Source of the DNA: Deltaproteobacteria bacterium
GTDB lineage: Bacteria; Desulfobacterota; Desulfobacteria; Desulfobacterales; Magnetomoraceae
Direction of reading: 5' to 3'
Length of the DNA: 40,428 bases
Assembly: GCA_002753725.1 (NCBI GenBank)
Contig: PEAL01000007.1
Location: 1 to 40,428, forward strand
Below the pieces are notes generated by a model. That model was given only the letters and a program-made list of their open reading frames with translations. It had not been told where the DNA came from and ran no database searches. The stretch's first letter is position 1; each line of letters opens with the position of its first letter. Shown one piece after another: positions 16,577 through 25,133 of the stretch. Made by a program: the position numbers and the translations under genes.

Positions 16577-17737
16577 TTATTTTGTATTGCAATTGCAAGC
16601 AGATTGATGTCGTTTGGTATAATGCGCTTCATATTCTTTTAATTCTTCATTCTTATAAACAACGAATGGAAGCGGTTCTTCCAGGCTGTGTCCGGGATCA
16701 TAATTAAAAACAGCCTGTGTATCACGGCTGACCAATGAAAATAGCAATGAAACCGGAATATTTTCAGGGCAAGCGTCTTCGCATGCGCCGCATGATACGC
16801 AAGAAATGCTCATATGATTCATGCGACCTAAATGAAATAATAAAAGATCTGAAGGCATTCTTAAAGCATTTTTTCGCGTTGCCCTGTTTAATTGATTATC
16901 TGCTTCACTATATAAGGCCTTGGATTCAAAATAACACTCTGAACAAAAACATATGGGGCAGGCTCTTCGGCAATTATGGCAATTGATACAGGCTGAAAAC
17001 ACATTCAATAGATTATCCGTGCCATAAATTGTTTCTTTGAATCGATCCAGAATAACCTGTCGTTTTTCATTTTTTTCTTTTTGAAGCTGTCCCAGCAATT
17101 CGTCTCGTTTTTTTGTTTTGATTTCAAGATTTTCTTCGTTTGTTCCATTGACATCTTTCAGAAGTTCTTTTCCTTTTGCAGAGGCAGCCGAAATTAAAAA
17201 GCCATCATCCGATTGACCTAAAAAACACAATTGAATATCAGCACCTTGACCTGTAAATTTATCGCACATAATACAGGCGTTTCTTTCAGTTTCAAAAGAA
17301 GCGGTATACAGGGATGAATCATATTTTTGATCTAAAGATGTTTGATCGCCTGAAATATATTGTGTCAGTGGATAAGCGCCAGGGCAATCAAAACTGATTA
17401 AAATGATATTTTCTAAATTGATCTGTTCTAATTTGGTCAGTTCTATAACGGCTCTGAGTTCACATGGACGAAGTACCACTGCTGTTTTTGACCATGATTC
17501 GCCTTTTTTTGTTATATTTTTGAGGATGTTCGCCCCCTGTATTGTCATCACAGGTGGAATGGGGTCACTTGTTTCTAAAAAACCATCTTTATTCATTAAA
17601 AACCAGGCATAAGAATTTCCTTTTTTATTTTTAGCAGGCATTAAAACAGTATCAATCAGACCCCTGGTTAAAATATCCTGAAAAAAAGATTTTATTCCCG
17701 GCTTTCCTTTTCCTTGAAGCCATTTTATATCATCCAT
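16577..17737 (-). CDS. FrhB/FdhB-like iron-sulfur protein (first copy)
   Basis: 386 residues, built like its downstream paralogue: FrhB/FdhB-type domain with VLRPCELRAVIELTKLEQ near residue 90-107 and ISFDCPGAYP, then CIMCDKF near 155, a Lys/Glu-rich linker (about 200-235), and a C-terminal ferredoxin region with CINCHNCRRACPICFCSEC and CVSCGACEDACP. The C-terminal tail is longer and ends in a small CNC motif. It probably binds FAD and several [4Fe-4S] clusters and brings electrons into the Hdr/MvhD complex. It lies 10 bp after mvhD copy one. The two copies differ over most of their length, which points to two separate modules (donor or acceptor specificity) rather than a recent duplication. 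Confidence 0.82.
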   Translation of the reverse strand: MDDIKWLQGKGKPGIKSFFQDILTRGLIDTVLMPAKNKKGNSYAWFLMNKDGFLETSDPIPPVMTIQGANILKNITKKGESWSKTAVVLRPCELRAVIELTKLEQINLENIILISFDCPGAYPLTQYISGDQTSLDQKYDSSLYTASFETERNACIMCDKFTGQGADIQLCFLGQSDDGFLISAASAKGKELLKDVNGTNEENLEIKTKKRDELLGQLQKEKNEKRQVILDRFKETIYGTDNLLNVFSACINCHNCRRACPICFCSECYFESKALYSEADNQLNRATRKNALRMPSDLLLFHLGRMNHMSISCVSCGACEDACPENIPVSLLFSLVSRDTQAVFNYDPGHSLEEPLPFVVYKNEELKEYEAHYTKRHQSACNCNTK

Positions 17738-17747
17738 TATACGCTCC

Positions 17748-18179
17748 TCATGAATCTCGTCTGGATTTTAAAGGATTCGGTCCTAATTTTTTTATATGTT
17801 CATTAAATTCAAAGGCAGTATCCACAAGCCTTTGCCCCTCGCCATGTCCAACCCATCTCAGCCAGACTCTGTCGCTGTCAAGTCCCAGAGTATTTAAAAT
17901 TGATTTTAAAGCAGCGATTCTTCTTCTGGCGCGATAATTTCCTGAATCATAATGACAGTCACCCGGATGGCAGCCACTGACAATAAACCCGTCGGCACCT
18001 TCAATCAACGCTCTTAAAATATAAACAGGATCAAGCGCACCTGTACACATCACTCTAAAAGGCTTAATATTTTCAGGATATTTTAAATGATGTGCAGCGG
18101 CAGTTTCACTTCCACCAGTGCCGCACCATGCACAAAGTCCATAAACGATATTTGGAATAAATTCTTTTTCATCTGACAT
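17748..18179 (-). CDS. mvhD: MvhD-like hydrogenase iron-sulfur subunit (first copy)
   Basis: 143 residues with the family's Cys pattern: GLCAWCGTGGSETAA near residue 15-28, RVMCTGALDP near 43-52, and SGCHPGDCHYDSGNYRARRR near 68-87. It should bind a [2Fe-2S] cluster and dock on an HdrA. A GGAG is well placed before the ATG. It is the first gene after the fused HdrA, from which it is separated by 163 bp containing a strong hairpin. The most economical reading is that this copy serves the fused HdrA and that copy two serves the conventional HdrA, but this is inference from gene order only. Confidence 0.92.
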   Translation of the reverse strand: MSDEKEFIPNIVYGLCAWCGTGGSETAAAHHLKYPENIKPFRVMCTGALDPVYILRALIEGADGFIVSGCHPGDCHYDSGNYRARRRIAALKSILNTLGLDSDRVWLRWVGHGEGQRLVDTAFEFNEHIKKLGPNPLKSRRDS

Positions 18180-18245
18180 ATTTATTTCTCCGATGACATG
18201 ATTATTTGCTTTTTACGTTTATATAGAAGTAATTCCATGCGTATC

Positions 18246-18287
18246 CAATGGATGAGGATGGGAGACTGTATACCCCCTCATCCATTG
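18246..18287 (-). promoter_or_regulatory. Intra-operon hairpin between fused hdrA and mvhD
   Basis: A perfect 12-bp inverted repeat (CAATGGATGAGG at 18246-18257 and its complement at 18276-18287) with an 18-base loop sits in the only large gap (163 bp) of the operon. There is no T-run on the - strand, so a full terminator is unlikely. A processing site, partial attenuator or mRNA-stability hairpin that sets the ratio of the long HdrA to the rest is more likely. Confidence 0.5.
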
Positions 18288-18342
18288 TTTACACGACCAA
18301 CCCCCTTTGCTTTGTGATTGGCTCTTTATGTGGAAAATATTT

Positions 18343-21327
18343 TTAAACAGCTAAAAGCGCATCAATACTGCTGATCATCTGTTCTTCTCTGTGATCTCTT
18401 AAAAAAGCGGCACTGCTTGGACAGGCAACAACACATGCCCCGCAGCTTTCACAAAGAAAAGGATGAACCACTGCTATCTTTTTTACAGGATCAATTTCTC
18501 TTGCATTATAAGGACAAACCCCAACACATAATCCGCATCCAACGCATTTGTCAGCATCGACTTCTGAAACATACATGGCATTTGGCGGCGGCATCATGGG
18601 TTTTGGTAACACTACCGATGCTTTACCGGCTGCCTGTCTTGCCATTAATAAGGTTTCAATCAATGAACGCGGAGAATGTGCCAGTCCAACTGGAAATACA
18701 CCATTTGATGATAGCTCAAAAGGTTTCATCAACCTTTTTGATGCGTCTTCATAAGGACAGGCGCAAGATTCGACATCATAAAAACCATCATCATCTAAGT
18801 TAAGATTAAACATTTTGGCGAGTTTTTCATTGTTTTGAATATCGGGAACGATACCAACACTCAATATGAGATAATCTGCCGAAATTTTTAATTCATCACC
18901 TGTTTCATAATCTGAACAGGATATTTGCAATGAATCATCGCTGCCTGTTAATTTGGGATAATTATGCTGATCAAATCGTATGAATTTAATGCCCCTGTCA
19001 ATCGCCTGCCAATAATAATCTTCTTTAAAACCATATAAATTCATATCCCGATAAAATAGGGTAACATCAACCCCTTTTTCCTTTAATAACAATGCATTAT
19101 GAACTGCTTGAGAACAGCAGATTCTTGAACAATAGGGTCGATTTGGATTTCTTGACCCTACACACTGGATCATTGCCACATGACCATTGTTTATCTGGCT
19201 TAGCTTTTGTTCCAGGTCTGACTGGGTCATGACACGCGCATCTTTGCCATAACTGTATATATCAACTTTATTTTCCAAAGCCCCAGTCGCAATAATAACG
19301 ATAGCAGGTTTCAGTTCAAATTGATCTTCTCCGGTTTTCGTTAATGAGACGTTAAAATTTCCAGCATATCCTGAAACATTGATAATGTTTGTTTGTGTAT
19401 GAACTGTTATCAGCTTGCTTGCATTCACATCCTTGATGAGATTGTCCAGATATGGCTTGAATTCATGTCCCTCAATATCTGTTGATAATATTGCTGCCCT
19501 GCCGCCAATAATATCAGTTTTTTCAACAATATCCGACTGAAACCCCATTTCAGACAAATAGCGGGCGGCTTCCAAACCAGTAATTCCGCCGCCAATAATC
19601 ATGGCTGTTGATCCCATTTTGTCCATTGGCGGTGGTGCTGCCTGGGCATTTTTTAATTTTGATGCAGCCGCATGAATTAATGCAAATGCTTTGGATTCCA
19701 TTTTTTCAGGATCATCATGCACTTGAATGACATCTTCCCTTAATCTGATAAACTCGCTTAACAATGGATTTAAGCCTGCCATCGTGACTGTTTTGCGAAA
19801 TTTCATTAATTTTTGAAGGGGCGTACATACAGCAAGAATAACACGATTGACACCAGATTCCTTTATTTTTGAAGCAGTCGATTGAATCGTGGAAGGCGTA
19901 CAACAACCTTCCACAATTTCAACCTTAGAGACACGAGGAATGGAGTTAATGCGATTTGCCAAATTTTCAAGGTTTATTTTTTCGTTAAAACTACCAAAAC
20001 AACTGCAAATAAAAACCCCAATTTTTGGAATTTCTTTTGATACATTTTTTAATTGCGGCAGTTTTGGGGGTTCAATTTTCTTATCACCTAAATGACGAAG
20101 AATTTCTCTGACAGGGCCATAGCCCTCCCAGACTGTTTCTGGGTTTCCTTTTGGCGCAGTAAATTCTCCGACTGCTAAAATACCGGGAACATTGGTTTTC
20201 GCGCAGGTAAATGGTTCAAGTTTACAAAAACCATGTTCATTTGCCTCAATCCCACAAATCTTTTTCAGTTTTTCCATTTGTTGCGGTGGCTTTTGTCCAA
20301 AAATTAATATAGCCATTTCAAAATTTTGTTCTTTGTGACTGTTTCCCCATTCGTATTTTATGGAAATATTGTGATCAGGAATTTCATCAATACTGATGGA
20401 CTGTGTTCGAATAACGCGAACACCATTTTTTTCTGCTCTTTCATACATTCGGCAATGTCCTTTGCCGAAACATCGATATTCTCTGCAAAATATTGTGACA
20501 TCAATTTCCGGAACAATCTCCTTGATTTTATTCGCCCTGTAAATTGCCTGCGCACTGGCATTATAGCTTTCATATTCAATTCCTTTTTGATTAAATTGAG
20601 GGGTAATGACAATAGCAATTTGTTTGGGAAGTTTTCCATCGGATGGACGAACAAAGGATTCCTGTGTAAAATTGGTTGATAACGATGCTCTGGCCAAATC
20701 CGCACTCTTGACAATATTGGGGAATTTTTTCCATCCGAACAAGGCCAAATCGTTTTCATCAGGTTCATCAAATTCAGGGGATAGAATAATCGCACCCACA
20801 TTAATTTCGACTATTTCCTCTGGCCTATCGAGCTTTAAAGCACCTGTAGGACAGGCTTTTTCACATTCTCCACAGCGGGTACAATGGGTTTCATCAATTT
20901 GATAAATATTCTCCCAGGCCATTTCTCGATGAACATAACAGGCTTTGCGCTGTTCGCCATCAACAGTGACATCAACAGGACAGACATCAATGCATTTCTC
21001 ACATTCAGTGCAGATGAAATTATTGACATAAGGGTCTCTTTTTTTTACTTTCACTTTGAAATTACCTGCCGACCCATTGACTTCTAAAATATCGGAATTA
21101 TAAAAAACCTGCATCGCTCCCAGGCCAATGAACATCCTCTGGGGCATGTGCCCGCATGCCCAGCATAAATCTAAAGGAAGCTGGCTTAACACCTGATTTT
21201 TAATTTCATCTACATAGGAACCTCTGTTAAGAAGCACCGTTTTATAACCTAACTTTCCGAGTGCGTAGGCAATCCGGTAGCCACTCAAATTCGTGCCGTA
21301 TATTAATGTGGTGCTTTCTTTGGGCAT
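18343..21327 (-). CDS. Fused double HdrA-like protein (BamE-like architecture)
   Basis: 994 residues made of two HdrA-like halves. The first (about 1-435) has a degenerate nucleotide fold (LIYGTNLSGYRIAYAL, without the full GxGxxG), two ferredoxin motifs (CTECEKCIDVCP and CTRCGECEKACP), and a flavin-domain remnant ending in ILAVGEFTAPKGNP. The second (about 440-994) is a proper HdrA: KIGVFICSCFGSFNEK, VCTPLQKL, FAD motif IIGGGITGLEAARYL, QCVGSRNPNRPYCSRICC, and a C-terminal 2x[4Fe-4S] ferredoxin (CVGCGLCVGVCP, CESCGACVVACP). Fused HdrAs of about this size occur as BamE of class II benzoyl-CoA reductase, but no BamB-like tungsten subunit is seen here. AGGAGG precedes the ATG. It is the first gene of the operon. 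Confidence 0.88.
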   Translation of the reverse strand: MPKESTTLIYGTNLSGYRIAYALGKLGYKTVLLNRGSYVDEIKNQVLSQLPLDLCWACGHMPQRMFIGLGAMQVFYNSDILEVNGSAGNFKVKVKKRDPYVNNFICTECEKCIDVCPVDVTVDGEQRKACYVHREMAWENIYQIDETHCTRCGECEKACPTGALKLDRPEEIVEINVGAIILSPEFDEPDENDLALFGWKKFPNIVKSADLARASLSTNFTQESFVRPSDGKLPKQIAIVITPQFNQKGIEYESYNASAQAIYRANKIKEIVPEIDVTIFCREYRCFGKGHCRMYERAEKNGVRVIRTQSISIDEIPDHNISIKYEWGNSHKEQNFEMAILIFGQKPPQQMEKLKKICGIEANEHGFCKLEPFTCAKTNVPGILAVGEFTAPKGNPETVWEGYGPVREILRHLGDKKIEPPKLPQLKNVSKEIPKIGVFICSCFGSFNEKINLENLANRINSIPRVSKVEIVEGCCTPSTIQSTASKIKESGVNRVILAVCTPLQKLMKFRKTVTMAGLNPLLSEFIRLREDVIQVHDDPEKMESKAFALIHAAASKLKNAQAAPPPMDKMGSTAMIIGGGITGLEAARYLSEMGFQSDIVEKTDIIGGRAAILSTDIEGHEFKPYLDNLIKDVNASKLITVHTQTNIINVSGYAGNFNVSLTKTGEDQFELKPAIVIIATGALENKVDIYSYGKDARVMTQSDLEQKLSQINNGHVAMIQCVGSRNPNRPYCSRICCSQAVHNALLLKEKGVDVTLFYRDMNLYGFKEDYYWQAIDRGIKFIRFDQHNYPKLTGSDDSLQISCSDYETGDELKISADYLILSVGIVPDIQNNEKLAKMFNLNLDDDGFYDVESCACPYEDASKRLMKPFELSSNGVFPVGLAHSPRSLIETLLMARQAAGKASVVLPKPMMPPPNAMYVSEVDADKCVGCGLCVGVCPYNAREIDPVKKIAVVHPFLCESCGACVVACPSSAAFLRDHREEQMISSIDALLAV

Positions 21328-21396
21328 AGGGGGTATCCTCCTTGTGTAATATCCTGTTTTTTAAGAAACTTTTTTGTTTAAAGAAATATCTGAATT

Positions 21397-21411
21397 TCAA
21401 AATCAATGCCA
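21397..21411 (-). promoter_or_regulatory. Candidate sigma-54 promoter of the hdr operon
   Basis: On the - strand the sequence TGGCATTGATTTTGA has TGGCA and TTG in the exact RpoN register; the last position is A rather than the preferred C. It lies 70 bp before the fused hdrA start, with room for a 5' leader of about 55-60 nt. The adjacent divergent gene encodes a sigma-54 activator, and palindromes lie 110-240 bp upstream, where activator sites are expected. Confidence 0.5.
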
Positions 21412-21523
21412 TAATTTTAGAAAATGTTGAATATTGAGTTAACTAATTGATAATATAAGTATAATTTTTTACAAGATAGCGATAATTCATTCCATTTTTG
21501 GATAAAGTGTTTAATTTTTTAAC

Positions 21524-21555
21524 TTGACATATGTTTAATTTTAGACACATGTCAA
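21524..21555. promoter_or_regulatory. Palindromic upstream activator site 1
   Basis: Inverted repeat TTGACATATGT ... ACACATGTCAA (11-bp arms, one mismatch, 10-bp spacer). Its core, TGTTTAATTTTAGACA, matches site 2 in 14 of 16 positions. It is placed between the divergent hdr operon and the sigma-54 activator gene, about 120 bp upstream of the candidate -24/-12 promoter. The natural candidate to bind it is the Fis-type HTH of the neighbouring activator. Confidence 0.5.
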
Positions 21556-21628
21556 AGTATTATAAATATTCAAAACTTTTTTTGTAATAATACTTGCAAT
21601 TATAATAAATTATGTTAGTAAATGGCTG

Positions 21629-21646
21629 ATGTTTAAATTTAAACAT
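21629..21646. promoter_or_regulatory. Palindromic upstream activator site 2
   Basis: A perfect 18-bp palindrome, ATGTTTAAATTTAAACAT, 98 bp from the equivalent core of site 1 (near nine helical turns) and about 80 bp before the activator gene. Paired sites of the same sequence are typical of sigma-54 enhancers and might also allow autoregulation. Confidence 0.5.
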
Positions 21647-21722
21647 TTGTCAAGTATTAAAAAATTGTATTCCTGAAATTATTGCTTAATGAGCGTCCTT
21701 GCTTAATTCTCTGGAGAAAAAA

Positions 21723-23138
21723 ATGAATTCTTTAGATGAAAATAAAATTTCAAATTATTGGAAAACAGTTGTTGATACAATTCAAGATGGCGTCATGATT
21801 GTTAACAACAATGGAACAATAATTTCAATCAATAAAGCCTTTGAAAAAATAACCGGTTACAGGCAGGAAGAAGTTCTTGGTACCCCATGTACAATCTTAA
21901 ACTGCGATGTTTGCAGAATCTACAGAAATAATAAAATGAATGATAAGGACAACTGGTGCATTTTATTCAATAAAGGGCATCTAAAATTAGTTAAATGCCA
22001 GATCATTCGAAAAGATGGGACCATTGCGCATATCTCAAAAAATGCGTCATTACTTTACGATGAAAATGGAGAAGTGATGGGTGGTGTAGAAACACTGACT
22101 GATGTAACAGAGCTGATAGAAAAAGGGAATCAGATTGAAACAATTCGTCAGGAATTAAAAATTGATGACTGTTTTTATGGGATAATCGGTAGTTCTATAA
22201 AAATGCAGCTTATATTCGACTTAATCAGGAATGCAGCATTATCGGATGCACCCATTTTAATTTTAGGGGAAAGCGGCACAGGAAAAGAACTTGTTGCCAA
22301 AGCCATTCATGAAATCGGATCACGTAATGAAAAGCCATTTATAAAAGTGAATTGTGCGGCACTGAATGAATCTTTATTGGAAAGTGAATTATTCGGACAT
22401 GTTAAAGGTGCATTTACAGGTGCTATCAAAAATAGACAGGGACGATTTGAAGCCGCTAATGGTGGTGATATCTTTCTGGATGAAATCGGAGATTTACCGA
22501 TGTCTACTCAGGTAAAGCTTTTGAGGGTGCTGGAAGAAAACGTTATTGAGCAAGTGGGAGATCATAAACCCATTCATATTGATGTTCGCATTATTTCGGC
22601 GACAAATAAAAATTTAAAGAAGTTAATTTCTCAAGGATTGTTTCGTGAAGACCTTTTGTATCGAATAAACATGATCCCCATAAATATTCCGCCATTAAGG
22701 GAACGAAAAGAAGATATTCCTTTGCTTGTCGATTATTTCTTTAAAAGAATTCGTGTAAAAAACAGCAAGGAAATTAAAGGCATATCCGATGATTCTATGA
22801 AAACGTTGATAAAATATTCGTGGCCCGGCAATGTAAGAGAACTTAAGGGTGCCTTTGAATATGCTTTTGTGGCCTGCCAGGAAAATATCATTCAGGCGCA
22901 TCATTTTACGCCAGATATTTTAGAAGAATATCAACCGATAAAAAATAGTAAATTGAAAAAAGAAGTACTCAGTAAAAAAGAACTGAAAAAAAAAGAACTG
23001 GTTGATGCACTTGAACGAACCGGAGGAAATCAATCTGAAACAGCAAAAATGTTGGGAATATCTCGTGCAACTGTTTGGAATCGTATGAAAAAATTTAATA
23101 TCGCGTTTAATAAGTCTTTAAATGTTATAAGCGAATGA
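21723..23138 (+). CDS. PAS-AAA+-Fis sigma-54 activator, probable hdr regulator
   Basis: 471 residues. PAS domain (about 10-125) with an unusual Cys set: CTILNCDVC near 52-60, then single Cys near 72 and 84. The AAA+ domain (about 150-385) has Walker A GESGTGKE, the sigma-54 contact loop GAFTGA, Walker B FLDEIGD, and an arginine-finger region FREDLLYRIN. The C-terminal Fis-type helix-turn-helix is TGGNQSETAKMLGISRATVW. ATG 21723 is used because GGAG (21713-21716) lies 6 bp before it. It diverges from the hdr operon, and two palindromes lie between them. The Cys-rich PAS could bind an Fe-S cluster or sense redox or thiols; the sequence suggests this but does not prove it. Confidence 0.9.
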   Translation: MNSLDENKISNYWKTVVDTIQDGVMIVNNNGTIISINKAFEKITGYRQEEVLGTPCTILNCDVCRIYRNNKMNDKDNWCILFNKGHLKLVKCQIIRKDGTIAHISKNASLLYDENGEVMGGVETLTDVTELIEKGNQIETIRQELKIDDCFYGIIGSSIKMQLIFDLIRNAALSDAPILILGESGTGKELVAKAIHEIGSRNEKPFIKVNCAALNESLLESELFGHVKGAFTGAIKNRQGRFEAANGGDIFLDEIGDLPMSTQVKLLRVLEENVIEQVGDHKPIHIDVRIISATNKNLKKLISQGLFREDLLYRINMIPINIPPLRERKEDIPLLVDYFFKRIRVKNSKEIKGISDDSMKTLIKYSWPGNVRELKGAFEYAFVACQENIIQAHHFTPDILEEYQPIKNSKLKKEVLSKKELKKKELVDALERTGGNQSETAKMLGISRATVWNRMKKFNIAFNKSLNVISE

Positions 23139-23454
23139 TATTTTCCTGACTATCTTAAATCTATCAATACAAAGAAGCAAAAAAATACAAAGCTATCATA
23201 TCACAATGTCGATAAAAAACCGGTTGTTGGTATTTTTATGGGGGGAGTTGGCATCATTTGGGGAAAATTCAAGACGGTATTTGCCTTTGTGGAGCATACC
23301 AGATCCTTTGAAACCCAAGATGAATCAGAAGTTTTTGGATCAATAAATTTTTCACTTGATTATTGATGCATTGAAATGTGAACATAGTTTCCGATATATT
23401 CCTGGTTATTTTATTTTCTGTGGGATTAATTTTTTATCGGTTTGGAACAGTCTT

Positions 23455-24825
23455 ATGAAATATTTTGAAAATATAGACAAACATTTCATGGATGTACTTG
23501 ATGTTATTCCATGTTCAGTATTTATGGTGGACAAGAATCATAAAATCGTCTATTGGAACAAATCTGCTGAAGAGTTAACCGGTTACAGTGCATCTGAAAT
23601 AGTAGGTGCTACATGTGATAAATTTAGAATCAATATTTGTACATATCAGGATGTATCCTTAAAAAAAACATTTTGTCCACTCCTTTCCGGCGAAAATGGC
23701 GGTGAAGTTGAATGCGAAATGCTCAATAAAAATGGTTCCATAATACCGATAATGCGCAGAAGTAGTCCTATGTTCGATGATGATGGCAATATTATTGGTG
23801 CTGTTGAAGCACTTATTGATGTCAGCCTGATTAAACAGGCACGTAATGAAATTCGAGTCCTTAAGCATGAAATTGCCAGGAGGGGAAAATATGGTAAACT
23901 GATTGGCAGTTCGCCACAAATGCAAAACCTTTATGAAATCATGCAGGTTGTTTCCAAAAATGATGCAAGGATACTGATTGAAGGTGAAACAGGCACAGGA
24001 AAAGAACTAATCGCCAAAACCATTCATGCAGAAAGCAGCCGTGCGAATAAAATATTTCTTCCTGTGAACTGTGGTGCACTTCCGGAAGCCCTTTTAGAAG
24101 CTGAATTGTTCGGCCATAAAAAAGGGGCATTTACTGGTGCAGTTGAAGACAGGGCCGGTTGTTTTGAAACAGCTTCAGGCGGTACACTATTTTTGGATGA
24201 AATTGGCGAAATGCCTTTATACTCACAGGTAAAACTGTTAAGGGTGCTTCAGGAAAAGGAAATAACGCGAGTTGGAGAGGCCATTCCAAGAAAGGTAAAC
24301 TGCCGTATCATTTCAGCCTCAAATAAAAAGATTTCAGATCTTGTAAAAGCAGGAAAATTCAGAGAAGACCTTTATTACCGGCTCAAAATAGTCGGTCTGA
24401 CAGTCCCGCCCCTAAGAAATCACAGAGAAGATATCAAGGATCTGTTATCTCATTTTATCAGTCACTTTAATAATGAATACAATAAAAATATAGAAAACTG
24501 CTCTCCGTCTGTAATGAACCTTTTCCTTGCCTATAAATGGCCGGGAAATGTGAGGGAGCTTGAACATGTTATCGAACACGCCTTTGCTGTCGCACCGAAC
24601 AGTCAAAAAGTCATCACCCTTTCCTCTATTCCATCTGAACTAATTCGAGAAAATAAGCCGGTTAGCACACAAAAGCGTAAACCAGCTCCTGCAACAAAGG
24701 AAGATGAAAAAGCGCAGGTCGTCAATGCATTGTCCGAAGCTAAAGGCAATAAGGCACAGGCTGCCAGAATTTTAGGAATTACCCGGGCAGGCTTTTATAA
24801 AAAGATGCGTAGGCTTGGACTGTAA
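23455..24825 (+). CDS. PAS-AAA+-Fis sigma-54 activator, second copy
   Basis: 456 residues, same layout as the preceding regulator: a PAS domain (about 10-125) with Cys at the corresponding places (ATCDKFRINIC, FCPLL, VECEM), then an AAA+ domain with Walker A GETGTGKE, GAFTGA and FLDEIGE, and a C-terminal Fis-type HTH (GNKAQAARILGITRAGFY). The start is set at ATG 23455; the frame is open up to 23356, but those 33 residues do not resemble the family and a weak GGAA lies before 23455. It is a paralogue, not a copy, of the first activator. Which operon it controls is unknown; the sigma-54 promoter at 975-989 is one option. The 316-bp gap before it holds no convincing gene. Confidence 0.88.
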   Translation: MKYFENIDKHFMDVLDVIPCSVFMVDKNHKIVYWNKSAEELTGYSASEIVGATCDKFRINICTYQDVSLKKTFCPLLSGENGGEVECEMLNKNGSIIPIMRRSSPMFDDDGNIIGAVEALIDVSLIKQARNEIRVLKHEIARRGKYGKLIGSSPQMQNLYEIMQVVSKNDARILIEGETGTGKELIAKTIHAESSRANKIFLPVNCGALPEALLEAELFGHKKGAFTGAVEDRAGCFETASGGTLFLDEIGEMPLYSQVKLLRVLQEKEITRVGEAIPRKVNCRIISASNKKISDLVKAGKFREDLYYRLKIVGLTVPPLRNHREDIKDLLSHFISHFNNEYNKNIENCSPSVMNLFLAYKWPGNVRELEHVIEHAFAVAPNSQKVITLSSIPSELIRENKPVSTQKRKPAPATKEDEKAQVVNALSEAKGNKAQAARILGITRAGFYKKMRRLGL

Positions 24826-24872
24826 ACTGGTGGTGATGTGCTCATAGATGCCTATGGCATGTCTATTGCTGT

Positions 24873-25133
24873 GTATCCACGCAACCGGTTTAAAATTGTA
24901 TATAAACAAAACCTCTAAACGAAATTACACCAGTAATTTCTGCATAAACTAAATCGAAAATTTCAAATAACCAGGCAATCAAGCGGACGTGGCCGCTTAT
25001 TTTCAACGTTATCCTCGTAAACTTGGGACGTTGAAGACTGAAACAAAATGTATTCGTTGCTATTACTTTTGTTTTACAATATTATTCAAAAGGGATAAAA
25101 ACTGAGTATCCACGCACCCGGTTATTTGATGTA
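24873..25133 (+). repeat. Dispersed structured repeat, copy B (left part)
   Basis: Matches copy A block by block: CACGCAACCGGTTTA near 24879-24893, the CACCAGTAATTT hairpin near 24928-24940, a GC hairpin AAGCGG/CCGCTT near 24980-24998, TTATCCTCGTAAACTTGGG near 25010-25028, a block AAAAGGGATAAAAACTGAGTATCC near 25088-25111 shared with copy C, then CACGCACCCGGTTATT. The GC hairpin keeps its pairing relative to copy A although loop and flanks differ. The element is interrupted at 25134 by the group II intron and resumes at 27498. Confidence 0.75.

Noticed and set aside
18343..21327. Benzoyl-CoA reductase (Bam) locus
   Set aside because: The fused HdrA resembles BamE, but no tungsten-containing BamB, BamC or NuoEFG-like BamGHI genes are in the window.
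23270..23290. Possible sigma-54 promoter around TTGGCATCATTTGG (about 23248-23262)
   Set aside because: The spacing between GG and the second TTG is two bases too short for RpoN.
23238..23366. 42-codon open frame between the two sigma-54 activators
   Set aside because: ATG without a ribosome binding site, no recognisable domain, and too short to support; the rest of the 316-bp gap shows nothing clear either.
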